Assembly: GCA_018648265.1 (NCBI GenBank)
Contig: JABGRN010000001.1
Span: forward strand, 104,214-168,213
From: Prolixibacteraceae bacterium
Lineage (GTDB): Bacteria; Bacteroidota; Bacteroidia; Bacteroidales; Prolixibacteraceae
DNA: 64,000 bases
Reading direction: 5' to 3'
The position numbers and the translations under genes are program-made. Of the stretch, positions 27,220 to 37,772 are shown in pieces; position 1 is the first letter of the stretch, and each line of letters opens with the position of its first letter. The notes under the pieces are model-generated. The model searched no databases. It worked only from the letters and a program-made list of their open reading frames with translations, and had not been told where the DNA came from.

Positions 27220-28044
27220 ATGGCAGTAAGAAAATTAAAACCAGTAACTCCGGGTCAAAGGCACAAAATTATTGGCGCTTTTGATACCATTACTGCATCT
27301 ACGCCTGAGAAATCATTGTTGGAGCCCCTGCGGAAATCTGGTGGAAGAAATAACCAGGGCCGCATGACAATGAGGTATAGAGGTGGGGGACACAAACGCA
27401 AATACCGGATTATCGACTTTAAACGCGATAAAGACGGAATTGCTGCTGTTGTCGATTCAATTCAGTACGATCCAAACCGTACCGCTCGCATTGCACTCCT
27501 TCAATACGAAGATGGTGAAAAAAGATACATCGTGGCACCCAATGGGTTGCAAGTTGGCCAAACGGTGAAGAGCGGTAAAGGTGTCGAACCTGAAATTGGA
27601 AATTCACTTCCCTTAGCCGAAATACCTCTTGGTACATTGGTTCACAACATTGAACTCCACCCTTCGCAGGGTGGCGTTATGGCTCGTAGTGCAGGATCTT
27701 ATGCACAGCTGACCTCACGTGAAGGTAAATTTGCAATTTTAAAATTGCCTTCAGGCGAATCTCGTATGGTACTAACCTCCTGCAAAGCTACAGTTGGTAC
27801 GGTTGGAAATACTGAACACAACCTCGAAAAATCGGGTAAAGCCGGTCGTTCAAGATGGTTGGGAAGAAGGCCACGGGTACGTGGTGTTGTTATGAATCCG
27901 GTTGATCACCCAATGGGTGGTGGAGAAGGTAAATCTTCAGGAGGACATCCACGCTCGCGCACAGGTGTTCTTGCGAAGGGTTACAAAACCCGTTCAAAAA
28001 AGAAAGCTTCCAGCAAGTATATTGTAGAACGTAGGAAAAAATAA
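27220..28044 (+). CDS. rplB: 50S ribosomal protein L2
   Basis: A 274-residue protein needed for subunit joining and peptidyl transfer. The C-terminal [34 protein letters not shown] carries the conserved His (E. coli His229 equivalent). Typical length. 6 bp after rplW. Confidence 0.98.
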   Translation: MAVRKLKPVTPGQRHKIIGAFDTITASTPEKSLLEPLRKSGGRNNQGRMTMRYRGGGHKRKYRIIDFKRDKDGIAAVVDSIQYDPNRTARIALLQYEDGEKRYIVAPNGLQVGQTVKSGKGVEPEIGNSLPLAEIPLGTLVHNIELHPSQGGVMARSAGSYAQLTSREGKFAILKLPSGESRMVLTSCKATVGTVGNTEHNLEKSGKAGRSRWLGRRPRVRGVVMNPVDHPMGGGEGKSSGGHPRSRTGVLAKGYKTRSKKKASSKYIVERRKK

Positions 28045-28060
28045 GTAAAGAGGAATAATT

Positions 28061-28327
28061 ATGAGTCGTTCGTTAAAAAAGGGCCCCTTTATCGATTTCA
28101 AACTTGAAAGAAAAGTTCTGACCATGAATGAGTCAGGTAAAAAATCGGTAGTAAAAACATGGGCCAGGGCATCAGTAATTTCTCCTGATTTTGTAGGCCA
28201 TACAGTTGCTGTACATAACGGTAACAAATTTATCCCGGTTTATATCACTGAGAATATGGTAGGCCACCGTTTGGGTGAATTTGCACCAACGCGTACATAC
28301 AGGGGGCACGCTGGTAAAAAAAGGTAA
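28061..28327 (+). CDS. rpsS: 30S ribosomal protein S19
   Basis: An 88-residue protein of the 30S head. [44 protein letters not shown] and [18 protein letters not shown] are diagnostic. Confidence 0.97.
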   Translation: MSRSLKKGPFIDFKLERKVLTMNESGKKSVVKTWARASVISPDFVGHTVAVHNGNKFIPVYITENMVGHRLGEFAPTRTYRGHAGKKR

Positions 28328-28361
28328 GGCATAATTGCATTAAAAATTAAAAGAAAAGACA

Positions 28362-28781
28362 ATGGGTGCCAGAAAAAGACTAGCAGCAGAAAAAAGAAAA
28401 GAAGAAAATAAGCATTTATATTTTGCTATTTTAAAAAATTGCCCAACATCTCCAAGGAAAATGAGGCTTGTGGCCGATATGATCCGCGGATTGGAGGTGA
28501 ACAAAGCATTAGACATTTTAAAATATTCTTCTAAAGAAGCTTCCCGAAAGGTTGAAAAACTTCTTCTTTCGGCCATTGCCAATTGGCAGGCTAAAAACGA
28601 AGGAGAACGTTTAGAAGAAAGTGAACTTTGCGTAGATAAAATTATGGTTGATTCAGGCCGTATTTTGAAAAGATTACGTCCGGCTCCCCAGGGTCGTGCA
28701 CATCGAATCAAAAAACGTTCGAACCACGTTACAATTTACGTAGATAGGAAAGAAAGTGTTGTTGAAGAAAATCTTAATTAA
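28362..28781 (+). CDS. rplV: 50S ribosomal protein L22
   Basis: A 139-residue tunnel protein. The core starts at about residue 22 ([25 protein letters not shown]), so the first 20 basic residues are an N-terminal extension relative to E. coli (110 residues), common in this phylum. The tunnel hairpin [29 protein letters not shown] is intact. Confidence 0.97.
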   Translation: MGARKRLAAEKRKEENKHLYFAILKNCPTSPRKMRLVADMIRGLEVNKALDILKYSSKEASRKVEKLLLSAIANWQAKNEGERLEESELCVDKIMVDSGRILKRLRPAPQGRAHRIKKRSNHVTIYVDRKESVVEENLN

Positions 28782-28787
28782 TAGTAC

Positions 28788-29504
28788 ATGGGACAAAAAG
28801 TAAATCCAATTGCAAATCGTTTGGGCTTCATTAAAGGATGGGACTCGAACTGGTTTGGTGGTGATGATTACGGTGATAAATTGGTTGAGGACCAAAAGAT
28901 CAGGGAGTACCTGAACGCACGTTTGGCCAAAGCCAGTATTTCAAGAATCGTTATTGAACGTACCTTGAAGTTAATTACAATTACCGTACACTCTTCACGC
29001 CCAGGTATTATTATTGGTAAAGGTGGTCAGGAAGTTGACAAACTAAAAGAAGAATTGAAAAAAATTACCAGTAAAGAGGTTCAAATCAATATTTTTGAGA
29101 TCAAGCGCCCTGAACTCGATGCGAAAATAGTTGCAGTTAACATTGCAAGGCAAATCGAGGGTAAAATTGCTTACCGCAGGGCAACTAAAATGGCCATCGC
29201 TTCAACCATGAGAATGGGAGCCGAAGGAATCAAAGTTTTGGTTTCGGGAAGGCTTAACGGAGCAGAAATGGCCCGTTCTGAAATGTATAAAGATGGCCGT
29301 ACTCCGTTACATACTTTGCGTGCCGATATCGATTACGCATTAGCAGAAGCTTTAACTAAAACAGGGCTTATCGGAGTTAAAGTCTGGATATGTAAAGGTA
29401 TGGTATATGGAAACCGCGATCTTTCACCCAATGTTGGACAGAAACCAAACAGGGCTGGCAAAGGCGGTGGTAGAGGCCCCGCCCGGAACAGAAGAAGAAA
29501 CTAG
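28788..29504 (+). CDS. rpsC: 30S ribosomal protein S3
   Basis: A 238-residue mRNA-entry protein. [23 protein letters not shown] start; KH-type segment [24 protein letters not shown]-terminal [32 protein letters not shown]. 6 bp after rplV. Confidence 0.98.
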   Translation: MGQKVNPIANRLGFIKGWDSNWFGGDDYGDKLVEDQKIREYLNARLAKASISRIVIERTLKLITITVHSSRPGIIIGKGGQEVDKLKEELKKITSKEVQINIFEIKRPELDAKIVAVNIARQIEGKIAYRRATKMAIASTMRMGAEGIKVLVSGRLNGAEMARSEMYKDGRTPLHTLRADIDYALAEALTKTGLIGVKVWICKGMVYGNRDLSPNVGQKPNRAGKGGGRGPARNRRRN

Positions 29505-29532
29505 TGGTTTGACACTCAATAAATAAATTAGG

Positions 29533-29955
29533 ATGTTACAGCCAAAAAAGGTAAAATTTAGAAGAGTACAGAAGGGCCGAATGAAAGGAAACTCACAAAG
29601 GGGTAACCAATTAGCTTTCGGTTCGTTTGGAATTAAGTCGTTGGAAGAAGCATGGATTACCGGTAGGCAGATTGAAGCAGCCAGGGTTGCGGTAACCAGG
29701 CACATGCAACGGCAAGGTCAAATTTGGATACGGATATTTCCCGATAAACCAATTACTAAAAAACCAGCCGAAGTAAGAATGGGTAAAGGTAAAGGGGCAC
29801 CAGAAGCATTTGTTGCTCCGATTTCTCCAGGGCGTATTATAATCGAAGCCGACGGCGTACCATTTGAGTTAGCCAAAGAAGCTTTGCGTTTAGCTGCTCA
29901 GAAGTTACCTGTAAAGACCAAGTTTTTAATTAGGCGGGATTTTGTTGAAGAATAA
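29533..29955 (+). CDS. rplP: 50S ribosomal protein L16
   Basis: A 140-residue protein near the tRNA A-site. [38 protein letters not shown] and [26 protein letters not shown] are diagnostic. Confidence 0.98.
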   Translation: MLQPKKVKFRRVQKGRMKGNSQRGNQLAFGSFGIKSLEEAWITGRQIEAARVAVTRHMQRQGQIWIRIFPDKPITKKPAEVRMGKGKGAPEAFVAPISPGRIIIEADGVPFELAKEALRLAAQKLPVKTKFLIRRDFVEE

Positions 29956-29968
29956 AAAAAGGTGAATT

Positions 29969-30172
29969 ATGAAAACATCTGAAATCAAAGAACTGACGAA
30001 CAAAGAAATCGTCGAAAGGATACAGACTGAACAGGAAAACCTGGTTCGCCTGAAATTAAACCACGCAGTATCCCCACTTGACAATCCTATGATATTAAAG
30101 GATAGCAAAAAGAATATTGCACGGTTGAAGACAATTCTTCATGATAGGGAATTAAACGAAAATCAGAATTAA
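29969..30172 (+). CDS. rpmC: 50S ribosomal protein L29
   Basis: A 67-residue helical protein at the tunnel exit. [37 protein letters not shown] and [14 protein letters not shown] fit the L29 helical hairpin. Confidence 0.96.
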   Translation: MKTSEIKELTNKEIVERIQTEQENLVRLKLNHAVSPLDNPMILKDSKKNIARLKTILHDRELNENQN

Positions 30173-30179
30173 TTCAGCG

Positions 30180-30446
30180 ATGGAAGAAAATAAAGTTAGA
30201 AATCTCAGGAAAGAGAGAATCGGGGTTGTTGTTAGCGACAAAATGGACAAAACCATTGTAGTTGCCGAAAAACGTAAAGTTAAACATCCTATTTATGGAA
30301 AGTTCGTTAATAAAACAACTAAATTCCATGTCCACGATGAGAGCAATACCTGCAATATTGGTGATACTGTAAAGATTATGGAAACTCGTCCGCTCAGTAA
30401 ATCTAAATGTTGGAGGTTAGTTGAAATAATTGAAAGAGCTAAGTAA
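30180..30446 (+). CDS. rpsQ: 30S ribosomal protein S17
   Basis: An 88-residue OB-fold protein that binds 16S rRNA early in assembly. [34 protein letters not shown] and [24 protein letters not shown] are diagnostic. Confidence 0.97.
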   Translation: MEENKVRNLRKERIGVVVSDKMDKTIVVAEKRKVKHPIYGKFVNKTTKFHVHDESNTCNIGDTVKIMETRPLSKSKCWRLVEIIERAK

Positions 30447-30448
30447 TC

Positions 30449-30814
30449 ATGATACAACAAGAATCAAGATGTGCAGTAGCCGATAACAGTGGGGCAAAAA
30501 CAGTTCTCTGTATCCGTGTATTAGGCGGAACCAGAAAACGTTATGCTTCGTTAGGCGATACTATAGTGGTTACCGTAAAAAGTGCAATGCCAGGGAGTGA
30601 AGTAAAAAAAGGTACAGTTTCGCGTGCTATTGTTGTGAGGACCAAAAAGGAAGTACGCCGTGTTGACGGTTCTTATATCCGGTTCGACGACAATGCAGTG
30701 GTACTGTTAAACCCAACCGGAGAAATGCGTGGTACACGTATTTTTGGCCCTGTTGCACGTGAACTGCGAGATAAAAATATGAAAATTATTTCACTCGCAC
30801 CCGAAGTACTGTAA
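30449..30814 (+). CDS. rplN: 50S ribosomal protein L14
   Basis: A 121-residue protein of the intersubunit face. [27 protein letters not shown] and [30 protein letters not shown] are diagnostic. 2-bp gap after rpsQ. Confidence 0.98.
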   Translation: MIQQESRCAVADNSGAKTVLCIRVLGGTRKRYASLGDTIVVTVKSAMPGSEVKKGTVSRAIVVRTKKEVRRVDGSYIRFDDNAVVLLNPTGEMRGTRIFGPVARELRDKNMKIISLAPEVL

Positions 30815-30830
30815 ATAGAAAAAAGGCAAA

Positions 30831-31154
30831 ATGCAAAAAAAGTTACACATAAAAAAAGGTGACACGGTGGTAGTTATTACTGGAAATAACAAAGGTCAGA
30901 AAGGCCGGGTGTTAGAAGTAATTACGAAAACCAGCAGAGCAATTGTAGAAGGTGTAAATCTGATGAAAAAACATACTAAACCAAATGCAGAAAGTCCGCA
31001 GGGAGGTATTGTTGAAAAAGAAGCACCCGTACACATCTCCAATTTAATGCTTGTTGACCCAAAATCGGGAGAACAAACACGCATTGGTAGGAGATTGGAT
31101 GAAAAAGGTAAATTAGTTCGTTTTTCCAAAAAATCTGGAGAGGAGATAAAGTAA
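30831..31154 (+). CDS. rplX: 50S ribosomal protein L24
   Basis: A 107-residue assembly initiator with a KOW segment ([24 protein letters not shown]) and [11 protein letters not shown]...[15 protein letters not shown]. Its stop overlaps the rplE start by 1 nt (TAATG). Confidence 0.97.
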   Translation: MQKKLHIKKGDTVVVITGNNKGQKGRVLEVITKTSRAIVEGVNLMKKHTKPNAESPQGGIVEKEAPVHISNLMLVDPKSGEQTRIGRRLDEKGKLVRFSKKSGEEIK

Positions 31155-31711
31155 TGGCTTACATACCAACTCTTAAAAAGAAATATCAGGAAGAAATAAT
31201 CCCTGCACTAAAGAACGAGTTCGATTACTCTTCAGTAATGCAGGTTCCGAAATTGGAAAAAATTATCCTTAATCAGGGTGTAGGAGCAGCGATAGCCGAT
31301 AAAAAAATTATCGAGGTTGCTACCACCGAAATGACAATGATTGCAGGCCAAAAAGCTGTGCAAACCATTTCAAAAAAGGATATTTCTAATTTCAAATTGA
31401 GGAAGAAAATGCCAATTGGCGTGCGTGTTACATTGCGTCGCGACCAAATGTATGAATTTCTCGACCGTTTAATTGCTGTGGCATTGCCACGTATCCGCGA
31501 CTTCCGTGGAATTGAAAGTAAAATGGACGGTGGGGGCAACTATACTTTAGGCATACCCGAACAAATTGTTTTCCCGGAAATCGTTCTCGATAAAGTGAGC
31601 AAAATAAACGGGATGAACATTACCTTTGTTACTTCTGCAAATACCGACGAAGAAGGTTTTGCTTTGCTGAAAGAACTAGGGTTACCATTTAAAAACGTAA
31701 AAAAGAACTAA
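31154..31711 (+). CDS. rplE: 50S ribosomal protein L5
   Basis: A 185-residue 5S-rRNA-binding protein. [36 protein letters not shown] and [18 protein letters not shown] are diagnostic. Coupled to rplX by TAATG. Confidence 0.98.
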   Translation: MAYIPTLKKKYQEEIIPALKNEFDYSSVMQVPKLEKIILNQGVGAAIADKKIIEVATTEMTMIAGQKAVQTISKKDISNFKLRKKMPIGVRVTLRRDQMYEFLDRLIAVALPRIRDFRGIESKMDGGGNYTLGIPEQIVFPEIVLDKVSKINGMNITFVTSANTDEEGFALLKELGLPFKNVKKN

Positions 31712-31714
31712 ACA

Positions 31715-31984
31715 ATGGCCAAAGAATCAATGAAAGCCCGCGAAGTAAAGCGTGCAAAATTAGTTGAGAAATATGCCGAAAAAAGAGCTAAACTGAAAGC
31801 TGAAGGTGACTGGGTTGGTTTGCAAAAATTACCCAAAAACTCTTCCAAAGTTCGTTTGCACAACAGGTGTAAACTTACCGGAAGGCCCAAAGGGTACATG
31901 CGACAGTTTGGAATTAGCAGGATTAATTTCCGCGAAATGGCTTCTTCCGGTTTAATTCCCGGTGTAAAAAAGGCAAGTTGGTAA
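31715..31984 (+). CDS. rpsN: 30S ribosomal protein S14, zinc-free type
   Basis: An 89-residue S14 with only one cysteine ([27 protein letters not shown]). It therefore lacks the CxxC...CxxC zinc ribbon of the short C+ form and is a C- type, although shorter than the 101-residue E. coli protein. 3 bp after rplE. Confidence 0.96.
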   Translation: MAKESMKAREVKRAKLVEKYAEKRAKLKAEGDWVGLQKLPKNSSKVRLHNRCKLTGRPKGYMRQFGISRINFREMASSGLIPGVKKASW

Positions 31985-32006
31985 TCGTTTATAAGAACTT
32001 GAAAAA

Positions 32007-32414
32007 ATGAGTAAAGTAACAGATCCAATAGCGGATTATCTAACAAGGGTAAGAAATGCAATTCAGGCGAACCATCGCGTGGTTGATATTCCTTCTTCAA
32101 ACCTAAAAAAAGAAATGACCAAACTTCTTAAAGAAAAAGGGTACATTTTAAATTTTAAATTTGAAGACGAAGTGGGTTTCCAGGGTAATATTAAAATTGC
32201 ATTGAAATATAACCCGGAATCAAAAATATCTGCTATTAAGGCGTTAAAACGCATAAGTAAACCAGGTCTGCGCCAATATTGCGATTCAAGCAATATTCCG
32301 CGTGTATTAAATGGTTTGGGCATAGCAATTATCTCAACATCGAAGGGTGTTATTACCGACAAAGAAGCACGCGTGCTAAATGTTGGTGGAGAAGTTTTAT
32401 GTTACGTGTATTAA
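32007..32414 (+). CDS. rpsH: 30S ribosomal protein S8
   Basis: A 135-residue rRNA-binding protein (also repressor of the spc operon in E. coli). [17 protein letters not shown] start and C-terminal [34 protein letters not shown] are diagnostic. Confidence 0.97.
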   Translation: MSKVTDPIADYLTRVRNAIQANHRVVDIPSSNLKKEMTKLLKEKGYILNFKFEDEVGFQGNIKIALKYNPESKISAIKALKRISKPGLRQYCDSSNIPRVLNGLGIAIISTSKGVITDKEARVLNVGGEVLCYVY

Positions 32415-32429
32415 TAAGAGGAACAGGTC

Positions 32430-32987
32430 ATGTCAAGAATAGGTAAATTACCCATTGAAATACCAGCAGGAGTAGAAATTAAAGTTAGCAAGGAAAATCT
32501 TGTTACTGTAAAAGGCTCCAGTGGTGAATTAACACAGCAAATTGATCCCGAAATTGAATTGTCAATAGAAGATAATAATGTCACTTTCAAAAGGGTTGGC
32601 GAATCAAAACGCCTTAAATCAATGCATGGACTGTACCGGTCTTTGGTAAACAACATGGTTATTGGTGTTTCGAAAGGCTTCGAAATTAAGTTGGAATTAG
32701 TTGGTGTAGGTTACCGGGCCGAGTTGTTACCTGGTAACATATTAGACCTTGTTTTAGGTTTTGCGCATCATATTTATTTGCAAATTCCTCCTGAAGTTAA
32801 AGTAGAGGCAGTATCTGAAAAACGGAAAAATCCCATCGTAACTTTGTCAAGTACAGATAAACAATTGGTTGGACAAGTTGCCGCAAAAATCAGATCGTTC
32901 CGTAAACCAGAACCGTACAAAGGAAAAGGTGTTAAGTTTGTTGGCGAAGTATTAAGGCGTAAAGCTGGTAAAGCCGCTGCAAAATAA
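32430..32987 (+). CDS. rplF: 50S ribosomal protein L6
   Basis: A 185-residue protein of the factor-binding region. [19 protein letters not shown] start and C-terminal [29 protein letters not shown] are diagnostic. Confidence 0.98.
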   Translation: MSRIGKLPIEIPAGVEIKVSKENLVTVKGSSGELTQQIDPEIELSIEDNNVTFKRVGESKRLKSMHGLYRSLVNNMVIGVSKGFEIKLELVGVGYRAELLPGNILDLVLGFAHHIYLQIPPEVKVEAVSEKRKNPIVTLSSTDKQLVGQVAAKIRSFRKPEPYKGKGVKFVGEVLRRKAGKAAAK

Positions 32988-33007
32988 TTTTTGAAAAATT
33001 AATTATT

Positions 33008-33364
33008 ATGGCATTAACAAAAAAAGAGAGGCGGACAAGAATAAAAACCCGGGTCCGCAGAATTGTAACCGGAACAGCTAGCCGTCCACGATTGAGTGTA
33101 TTTAGAAGCAATAAAGAAATTTACGTCCAACTTATCGACGATGCTCAGGGAACAACCCTAATGGCAGTTTCGTCAGCAGCAAAAGAGATAGCAAGTCAGG
33201 AAGGGACAAAATCTGAAAAAGCCGCAATGGTTGGTAAATTAACTGCCGAAAAAGCATTAGCAGCCGGAATAAAAGAAGTTATATTCGATAGAAATGGTTA
33301 TTTATACCATGGTAGGGTTAAACAATTAGCTGAAGCTGCCCGTAAAGGTGGCCTTAAAATATAA
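33008..33364 (+). CDS. rplR: 50S ribosomal protein L18
   Basis: A 118-residue 5S-rRNA-binding protein. [31 protein letters not shown] and [26 protein letters not shown] are diagnostic. Confidence 0.97.
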   Translation: MALTKKERRTRIKTRVRRIVTGTASRPRLSVFRSNKEIYVQLIDDAQGTTLMAVSSAAKEIASQEGTKSEKAAMVGKLTAEKALAAGIKEVIFDRNGYLYHGRVKQLAEAARKGGLKI

Positions 33365-33370
33365 TACATT

Positions 33371-33886
33371 ATGGCGACAAGTAATAAAAACGTAAAAACA
33401 AGCGACCTTGAATTAAAAGACAGGTTGGTAGCCATTAACCGTGTTACAAAAGTTACCAAAGGTGGACGGACATTTAGTTTTTCGGCCATTGTTATTGTTG
33501 GTAACGAAGACGGTGTTGTAGGTTGGGGCCTTGGAAAAGCAAGCGAAGTAACAACTGCTATCGGTAAAGGTGTTGATGCAGCTAAAAAGAACCTCGTGAA
33601 AATCCCGGTAATTAACGGGACAATCCCACACGAACAAACGGCTAAATTTGGCGGCGCCAATGTATTGTTAAAACCTGCTTCTTCGGGTACCGGAGTTAAG
33701 GCAGGTGGTGCAATGCGCGCTGTTTTAGAAAGTGTTGGGATACACGATATCCTGGCTAAATCGAAAGGCTCTTCAAATCCACACAACCTGGTAAAAGCAA
33801 CAATGGCTGCTTTACTCGAGTTGAGAGACGCCAACACTGTTGCCCAGCATAGAGGTATTTCGTTACAAAAAGTTTTTAAAGGATAA
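33371..33886 (+). CDS. rpsE: 30S ribosomal protein S5
   Basis: A 171-residue fidelity protein. [43 protein letters not shown] and [38 protein letters not shown] are diagnostic. 6 bp after rplR. Confidence 0.98.
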   Translation: MATSNKNVKTSDLELKDRLVAINRVTKVTKGGRTFSFSAIVIVGNEDGVVGWGLGKASEVTTAIGKGVDAAKKNLVKIPVINGTIPHEQTAKFGGANVLLKPASSGTGVKAGGAMRAVLESVGIHDILAKSKGSSNPHNLVKATMAALLELRDANTVAQHRGISLQKVFKG

Positions 33887-33893
33887 CACAGTT

Positions 33894-34076
33894 ATGGCTA
33901 AAGTAATAGTTACACAAGTAAAAAGTAGCATAGGTTCTACAAAACGCCAAAAAGCAACATTGGAAGCATTGGGTTTGAAGAAACTGAATAAACCAAAGGA
34001 ACACGAAGCTACCCCTCAGATTATTGGCATGGTCAATAAAATGAGGTATTTATTAAGTGTTGAAGAAGTAAAATAA
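33894..34076 (+). CDS. rpmD: 50S ribosomal protein L30
   Basis: A 60-residue protein starting [28 protein letters not shown]. The ATG at 33894, 8 bp after rpsE, is the family start; the frame is open further upstream inside rpsE but that part is not coding. Confidence 0.96.
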   Translation: MAKVIVTQVKSSIGSTKRQKATLEALGLKKLNKPKEHEATPQIIGMVNKMRYLLSVEEVK

Positions 34077-34095
34077 TATTTCAAATATCTGAATT

Positions 34096-34542
34096 ATGAA
34101 TTTGAGTAATTTACAACCTGCTCCGGGATCTACCAAAAGCGTAAAGCGTATTGGAAGAGGACAAGGATCAGGAAGGGGAGGAACATCCACACGCGGTCAT
34201 AAGGGGCAAAAATCCAGATCCGGCTATTCACGAAAAATTGGTTTCGAAGGTGGTCAGATGCCTTTACAACGGGTAGTACCTAAATCGGGATTTAAAAATA
34301 TTAACAGGGTGGAGTACAAAGCTGTCAACCTGGAAATGTTGCAGCTTTTAGCTGAAAAAAGGAACCTGACTTCCATCGATCAAGATACATTGATAAGTGG
34401 GGGGATCGCATCAAAAAACGACAGGATTAAAATCCTTGGCGGAGGCACATTAAGTATAAAACTCGATGTTAAAGCACATGCTTTTTCGAAAACTGCCAAA
34501 GAAGCAATTGAAAAATTAGAAGGAACCACTGAAATACTGTAA
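34096..34542 (+). CDS. rplO: 50S ribosomal protein L15
   Basis: A 148-residue assembly protein. The glycine-rich start LQPAPGSTKSVKRIGRGQGSGRGGTSTRGHKGQKSRSG and FEGGQMPLQRVVPKSGF are diagnostic. Confidence 0.98.
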   Translation: MNLSNLQPAPGSTKSVKRIGRGQGSGRGGTSTRGHKGQKSRSGYSRKIGFEGGQMPLQRVVPKSGFKNINRVEYKAVNLEMLQLLAEKRNLTSIDQDTLISGGIASKNDRIKILGGGTLSIKLDVKAHAFSKTAKEAIEKLEGTTEIL

Positions 34543-34548
34543 ACTGTA

Positions 34549-35880
34549 ATGAAACGATTTATTGAAACCCTAAAGAATATTTATAAGATTGAAGACTTAA
34601 GGTTGCGGATAGGAACAACTTTGTTCTTTTTGTTAATTTACAGATTAGGATCTTTTGTTTCGCTTCCGGGAATCGATCCCGCTCAATTACAAAATTTGAA
34701 GAGTCAAACTTCAGACGGTTTGTTGGGCTTGATTGATATGTTTTCCGGAGGGGCCTTTTCGCAGGCATCTATATTTGCTTTAGGAATAATGCCGTATATT
34801 TCCGCTTCTATTGTGATTCAATTAATGGGAATCGCAGTACCCTATTTCCAGAGGTTGCAGAAAGAGGGAGAGTCGGGAAGAAGGAAAATTAACCAAATTA
34901 CAAGGTATTTAACCGTGTTGATTTTGGTTTTCCAGGCACCGGCATACTTAACAAATCTGGTTTATCAGTTACCTGAAACAGCATTTGCAATGAAAGGTGC
35001 AATGTTTACCATTTCATCGGTACTCATTTTAACTGCCGGGTCGATGTTTGTTATGTGGTTAGGTGAACGAATTACCGAAAAAGGAATTGGTAATGGTATC
35101 TCACTTATCATTATGATTGGTATTATAGCACGTTTGCCCCAATCGATTGTGCAGGAATTTGCTATGCGTATCGAACAACAAGGTGGTGGATTAGTTATGT
35201 TCCTTATCGAGTTTGTTATCTTATTTCTGGTGTTTATGGCATCTATTCTCTTGGTTCAGGGAACACGCAGGATACCGGTGCAATATGCAAAACGGATTGT
35301 GGGCAACAAACAATACGGAGGTGTGCGTCAGTACATCCCTTTAAAAGTGAATGCTGCTGGTGTTATGCCAATTATTTTTGCCCAGGCAATTATGATGGTG
35401 CCAATTACACTTGTTGGCGTTGCCAATTCCGAAAATTTACGCGGTGTGGCAGCGGCCCTTTCAAACATTACTGGATTTTGGTATAATTTTTCACAATTTA
35501 TGCTGGTTGTTGCTTTTACCTATTTTTATACGGCAATAACTATTAATCCTACGCAGATGGCCGAGGATATGAAAAAGAATGGTGGTTTTATCCCAGGTGT
35601 TAAACCGGGGAAAAGAACTGTCGAATTTCTTGATACTGTTATGTCGAGGATAACTTTGCCCGGATCGATTTTTCTGGGCTTGATTACTATTCTCCCGGCA
35701 TTTGCAATGTTAATGGGGATTAATCAGTCGTTTGCCTATTTTTACGGGGGAACATCGCTGTTGATTCTTGTGGGGGTTGTGTTAGATACCTTGCAGCAAA
35801 TCGAAAGTCACCTGTTAATGCGTCATTACGATGGTTTGATGAAATCAGGCCGGATTAAGGGACGTCCGGGTGTAATGTAA
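34549..35880 (+). CDS. secY: protein translocase subunit SecY
   Basis: The 443-residue channel of the Sec translocon, with ten predicted membrane helices. GSFVSLPGIDP, the LLGLIDMFSGGAFSQASIFALGIMPYISASIVIQL plug region, the cytosolic loop RRIPVQYAKRIVG and the C-terminal GFIPGVKPGKRTVEFLDTVMSRI are diagnostic. It needs SecE and SecG, which are elsewhere. A 91-bp gap follows, without the map gene often found there in the phylum. Confidence 0.98.
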   Translation: MKRFIETLKNIYKIEDLRLRIGTTLFFLLIYRLGSFVSLPGIDPAQLQNLKSQTSDGLLGLIDMFSGGAFSQASIFALGIMPYISASIVIQLMGIAVPYFQRLQKEGESGRRKINQITRYLTVLILVFQAPAYLTNLVYQLPETAFAMKGAMFTISSVLILTAGSMFVMWLGERITEKGIGNGISLIIMIGIIARLPQSIVQEFAMRIEQQGGGLVMFLIEFVILFLVFMASILLVQGTRRIPVQYAKRIVGNKQYGGVRQYIPLKVNAAGVMPIIFAQAIMMVPITLVGVANSENLRGVAAALSNITGFWYNFSQFMLVVAFTYFYTAITINPTQMAEDMKKNGGFIPGVKPGKRTVEFLDTVMSRITLPGSIFLGLITILPAFAMLMGINQSFAYFYGGTSLLILVGVVLDTLQQIESHLLMRHYDGLMKSGRIKGRPGVM

Positions 35881-35971
35881 AGTTGGTTTATAACCTACCC
35901 TAAAAAAAAGGAACAGGTTTTATCCACGTTTAATTTTATTGAAATAGAAATTGTAAGAAAAAACAAATTTT

Positions 35972-36193
35972 ATGGCAAAACAGGCTTCCATCGAACAAGA
36001 TGGGAAAATTATAGAAGCATTATCAAATGCAATGTTTCGTGTTGAATTGGAAAATGGGCACATTATTACAGCTCATATTTCAGGTAAAATGCGAATGCAC
36101 TATATCAAAATTTTGCCAGGTGATAAAGTAAAAGTGGAAATGTCGCCTTATGATTTAACAAAAGGTAGGATTACTTTTAGATATAAAAACTAA
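35972..36193 (+). CDS. infA: translation initiation factor IF-1
   Basis: A 73-residue OB-fold factor that occupies the A-site during initiation. [64 protein letters not shown] is the complete family signature. Confidence 0.98.
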   Translation: MAKQASIEQDGKIIEALSNAMFRVELENGHIITAHISGKMRMHYIKILPGDKVKVEMSPYDLTKGRITFRYKN

Positions 36194-36205
36194 ATAATTT
36201 TTATA

Positions 36206-36322
36206 ATGAAAACCCGTGTTTCGGTAAAAAAGCGTAGCTCCGACTGCAAAATTATTCGCAGAAAGGGACGTTTGTATGTGATTAATAAAAAGAACCCTAA
36301 GTTTAAACAACGTCAGGGATAA
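36206..36322 (+). CDS. rpmJ: 50S ribosomal protein L36, zinc-free type
   Basis: A 38-residue reading frame: [20 protein letters not shown] and then a tail ending NPKFKQRQG, the standard L36 length and end. Only one of the zinc ligands (Cys14) is retained; the other Cys and His positions are Ser, Asn and Phe, so this is the C- form that folds without zinc. 12 bp after infA and 25 bp before rpsM. Confidence 0.96.
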   Translation: MKTRVSVKKRSSDCKIIRRKGRLYVINKKNPKFKQRQG

Positions 36323-36347
36323 CAATTAATCTGTTAAAATTAAATTT

Positions 36348-36725
36348 ATGGCACGTATAGTTGGTGTTGATATTCCAAATAATAAGAGAGGTGAGGTTGC
36401 ACTTACCTATATTTATGGTATTGGTCGCAGCAGGGCAAACAGTATCCTTGAAGAAGCTGGCGTTGATAAAAGCTTAAAAGTAGAAGACTGGAACGATGAT
36501 CAGTTTTCTGCGGTACGTAAAGTTATTAACGATAGTTTTAAAGTAGAGGGCGAACTCCGTTCAGAAGTTCAGTTGAATATAAAACGCTTAATGGACATAG
36601 GTAGTTACCGGGGTATCCGCCACCGTATTGGATTACCAGTACGCGGACAAAGTACTAAAAATAATGCCCGTACCCGTAAAGGGAAGCGTAAGACTGTTGC
36701 TAATAAAAAAATGGCCACTAAATAA
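36348..36725 (+). CDS. rpsM: 30S ribosomal protein S13
   Basis: A 125-residue head protein. [30 protein letters not shown] and [36 protein letters not shown] are diagnostic. Confidence 0.98.
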   Translation: MARIVGVDIPNNKRGEVALTYIYGIGRSRANSILEEAGVDKSLKVEDWNDDQFSAVRKVINDSFKVEGELRSEVQLNIKRLMDIGSYRGIRHRIGLPVRGQSTKNNARTRKGKRKTVANKKMATK

Positions 36726-36737
36726 GGAATTTGAATT

Positions 36738-37127
36738 ATGGCAAAAAAGACAGGATCAAGTAAAAAAAGAACTGTTGTTGTGGAGGCAAACGGACAGGCG
36801 CACATCCACTCTTCTTTCAACAATATTATTATTACGCTGACAAATGCAAACGGTGAAGTAATATCGTGGTCGTCAGCTGGGAAAAAAGGATTTCGGGGTT
36901 CGAAAAAAAATACTCCTTACGCAGCTCAAATAGCTTCCGAGGAGTGTGGGAAAACTGCTTTCGACCTTGGGCTACGTAAAGTTAAAGTATTCGTTAAAGG
37001 GCCTGGCAACGGACGCGAATCGGCAATGAGGGCTTTGGGCAATGTTGGAATCCAGGTAACTGAGATTGTTGATGTTACGCCGCTCCCACACAATGGTTGC
37101 AGGCCTGCTAAAAGACGACGTGTATAA
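36738..37127 (+). CDS. rpsK: 30S ribosomal protein S11
   Basis: A 129-residue platform protein. [44 protein letters not shown] and C-terminal [18 protein letters not shown] are diagnostic. Confidence 0.98.
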   Translation: MAKKTGSSKKRTVVVEANGQAHIHSSFNNIIITLTNANGEVISWSSAGKKGFRGSKKNTPYAAQIASEECGKTAFDLGLRKVKVFVKGPGNGRESAMRALGNVGIQVTEIVDVTPLPHNGCRPAKRRRV

Positions 37128-37144
37128 TATTAAACAAAAAGATA

Positions 37145-37753
37145 ATGGCAAGATATAGAGGACCAAAATCTAAAATAGCCCGTAAATTCGGTGAACCAAT
37201 ATTCGGATCCGATAAAGCGTTTGAACATAAGAACTATCCACCAGGGATGCATGGTTTATCTGCAAAGCGGAGAAAAAAATCGGAATATGGGTTACAGTTA
37301 AAAGAAAAGCAAAAAGCAAAATATACTTATGGAGTTTTAGAAAGACAATTCCGTACGCTGTTTAAAAAAGCCTCTTCTGCTAAAGGGGTAACAGGCGAAG
37401 TATTGTTGCAGTTGCTCGAAGCAAGGCTCGACAATGTGGTTTTCCGCATGGGTATTGCTAAAACACGGGCTGCAGCCCGTCAGTTTGTTTCGCACAAACA
37501 TATTATTGTAAACGGAAACATAGTAAATATTCCTTCGTATTCGGTAAGACCTGGCGACCTGGTAGGCGTTAGGGAAAAATCAAAATCGTTGGAAGAAATT
37601 ACAGACTCATTAAATTCGCGCCGGAGTTCAAGGTACGAGTGGTTGGAATGGAACAGCGAGCTTATGCACGGAAAATTCTTAAACAACCCCGAACGTGAAG
37701 AAATACCTGAAAACATAAAAGAACAGCTTATCGTAGAGTTGTATTCAAAATAA
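37145..37753 (+). CDS. rpsD: 30S ribosomal protein S4, zinc-free type
   Basis: A 202-residue assembly initiator. [17 protein letters not shown] start without any zinc-ligand cysteines; S4 RNA-binding domain [45 protein letters not shown]. 18 bp after rpsK. Confidence 0.98.
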   Translation: MARYRGPKSKIARKFGEPIFGSDKAFEHKNYPPGMHGLSAKRRKKSEYGLQLKEKQKAKYTYGVLERQFRTLFKKASSAKGVTGEVLLQLLEARLDNVVFRMGIAKTRAAARQFVSHKHIIVNGNIVNIPSYSVRPGDLVGVREKSKSLEEITDSLNSRRSSRYEWLEWNSELMHGKFLNNPEREEIPENIKEQLIVELYSK

Positions 37754-37772
37754 TAAATTTATTTAGGTTATT

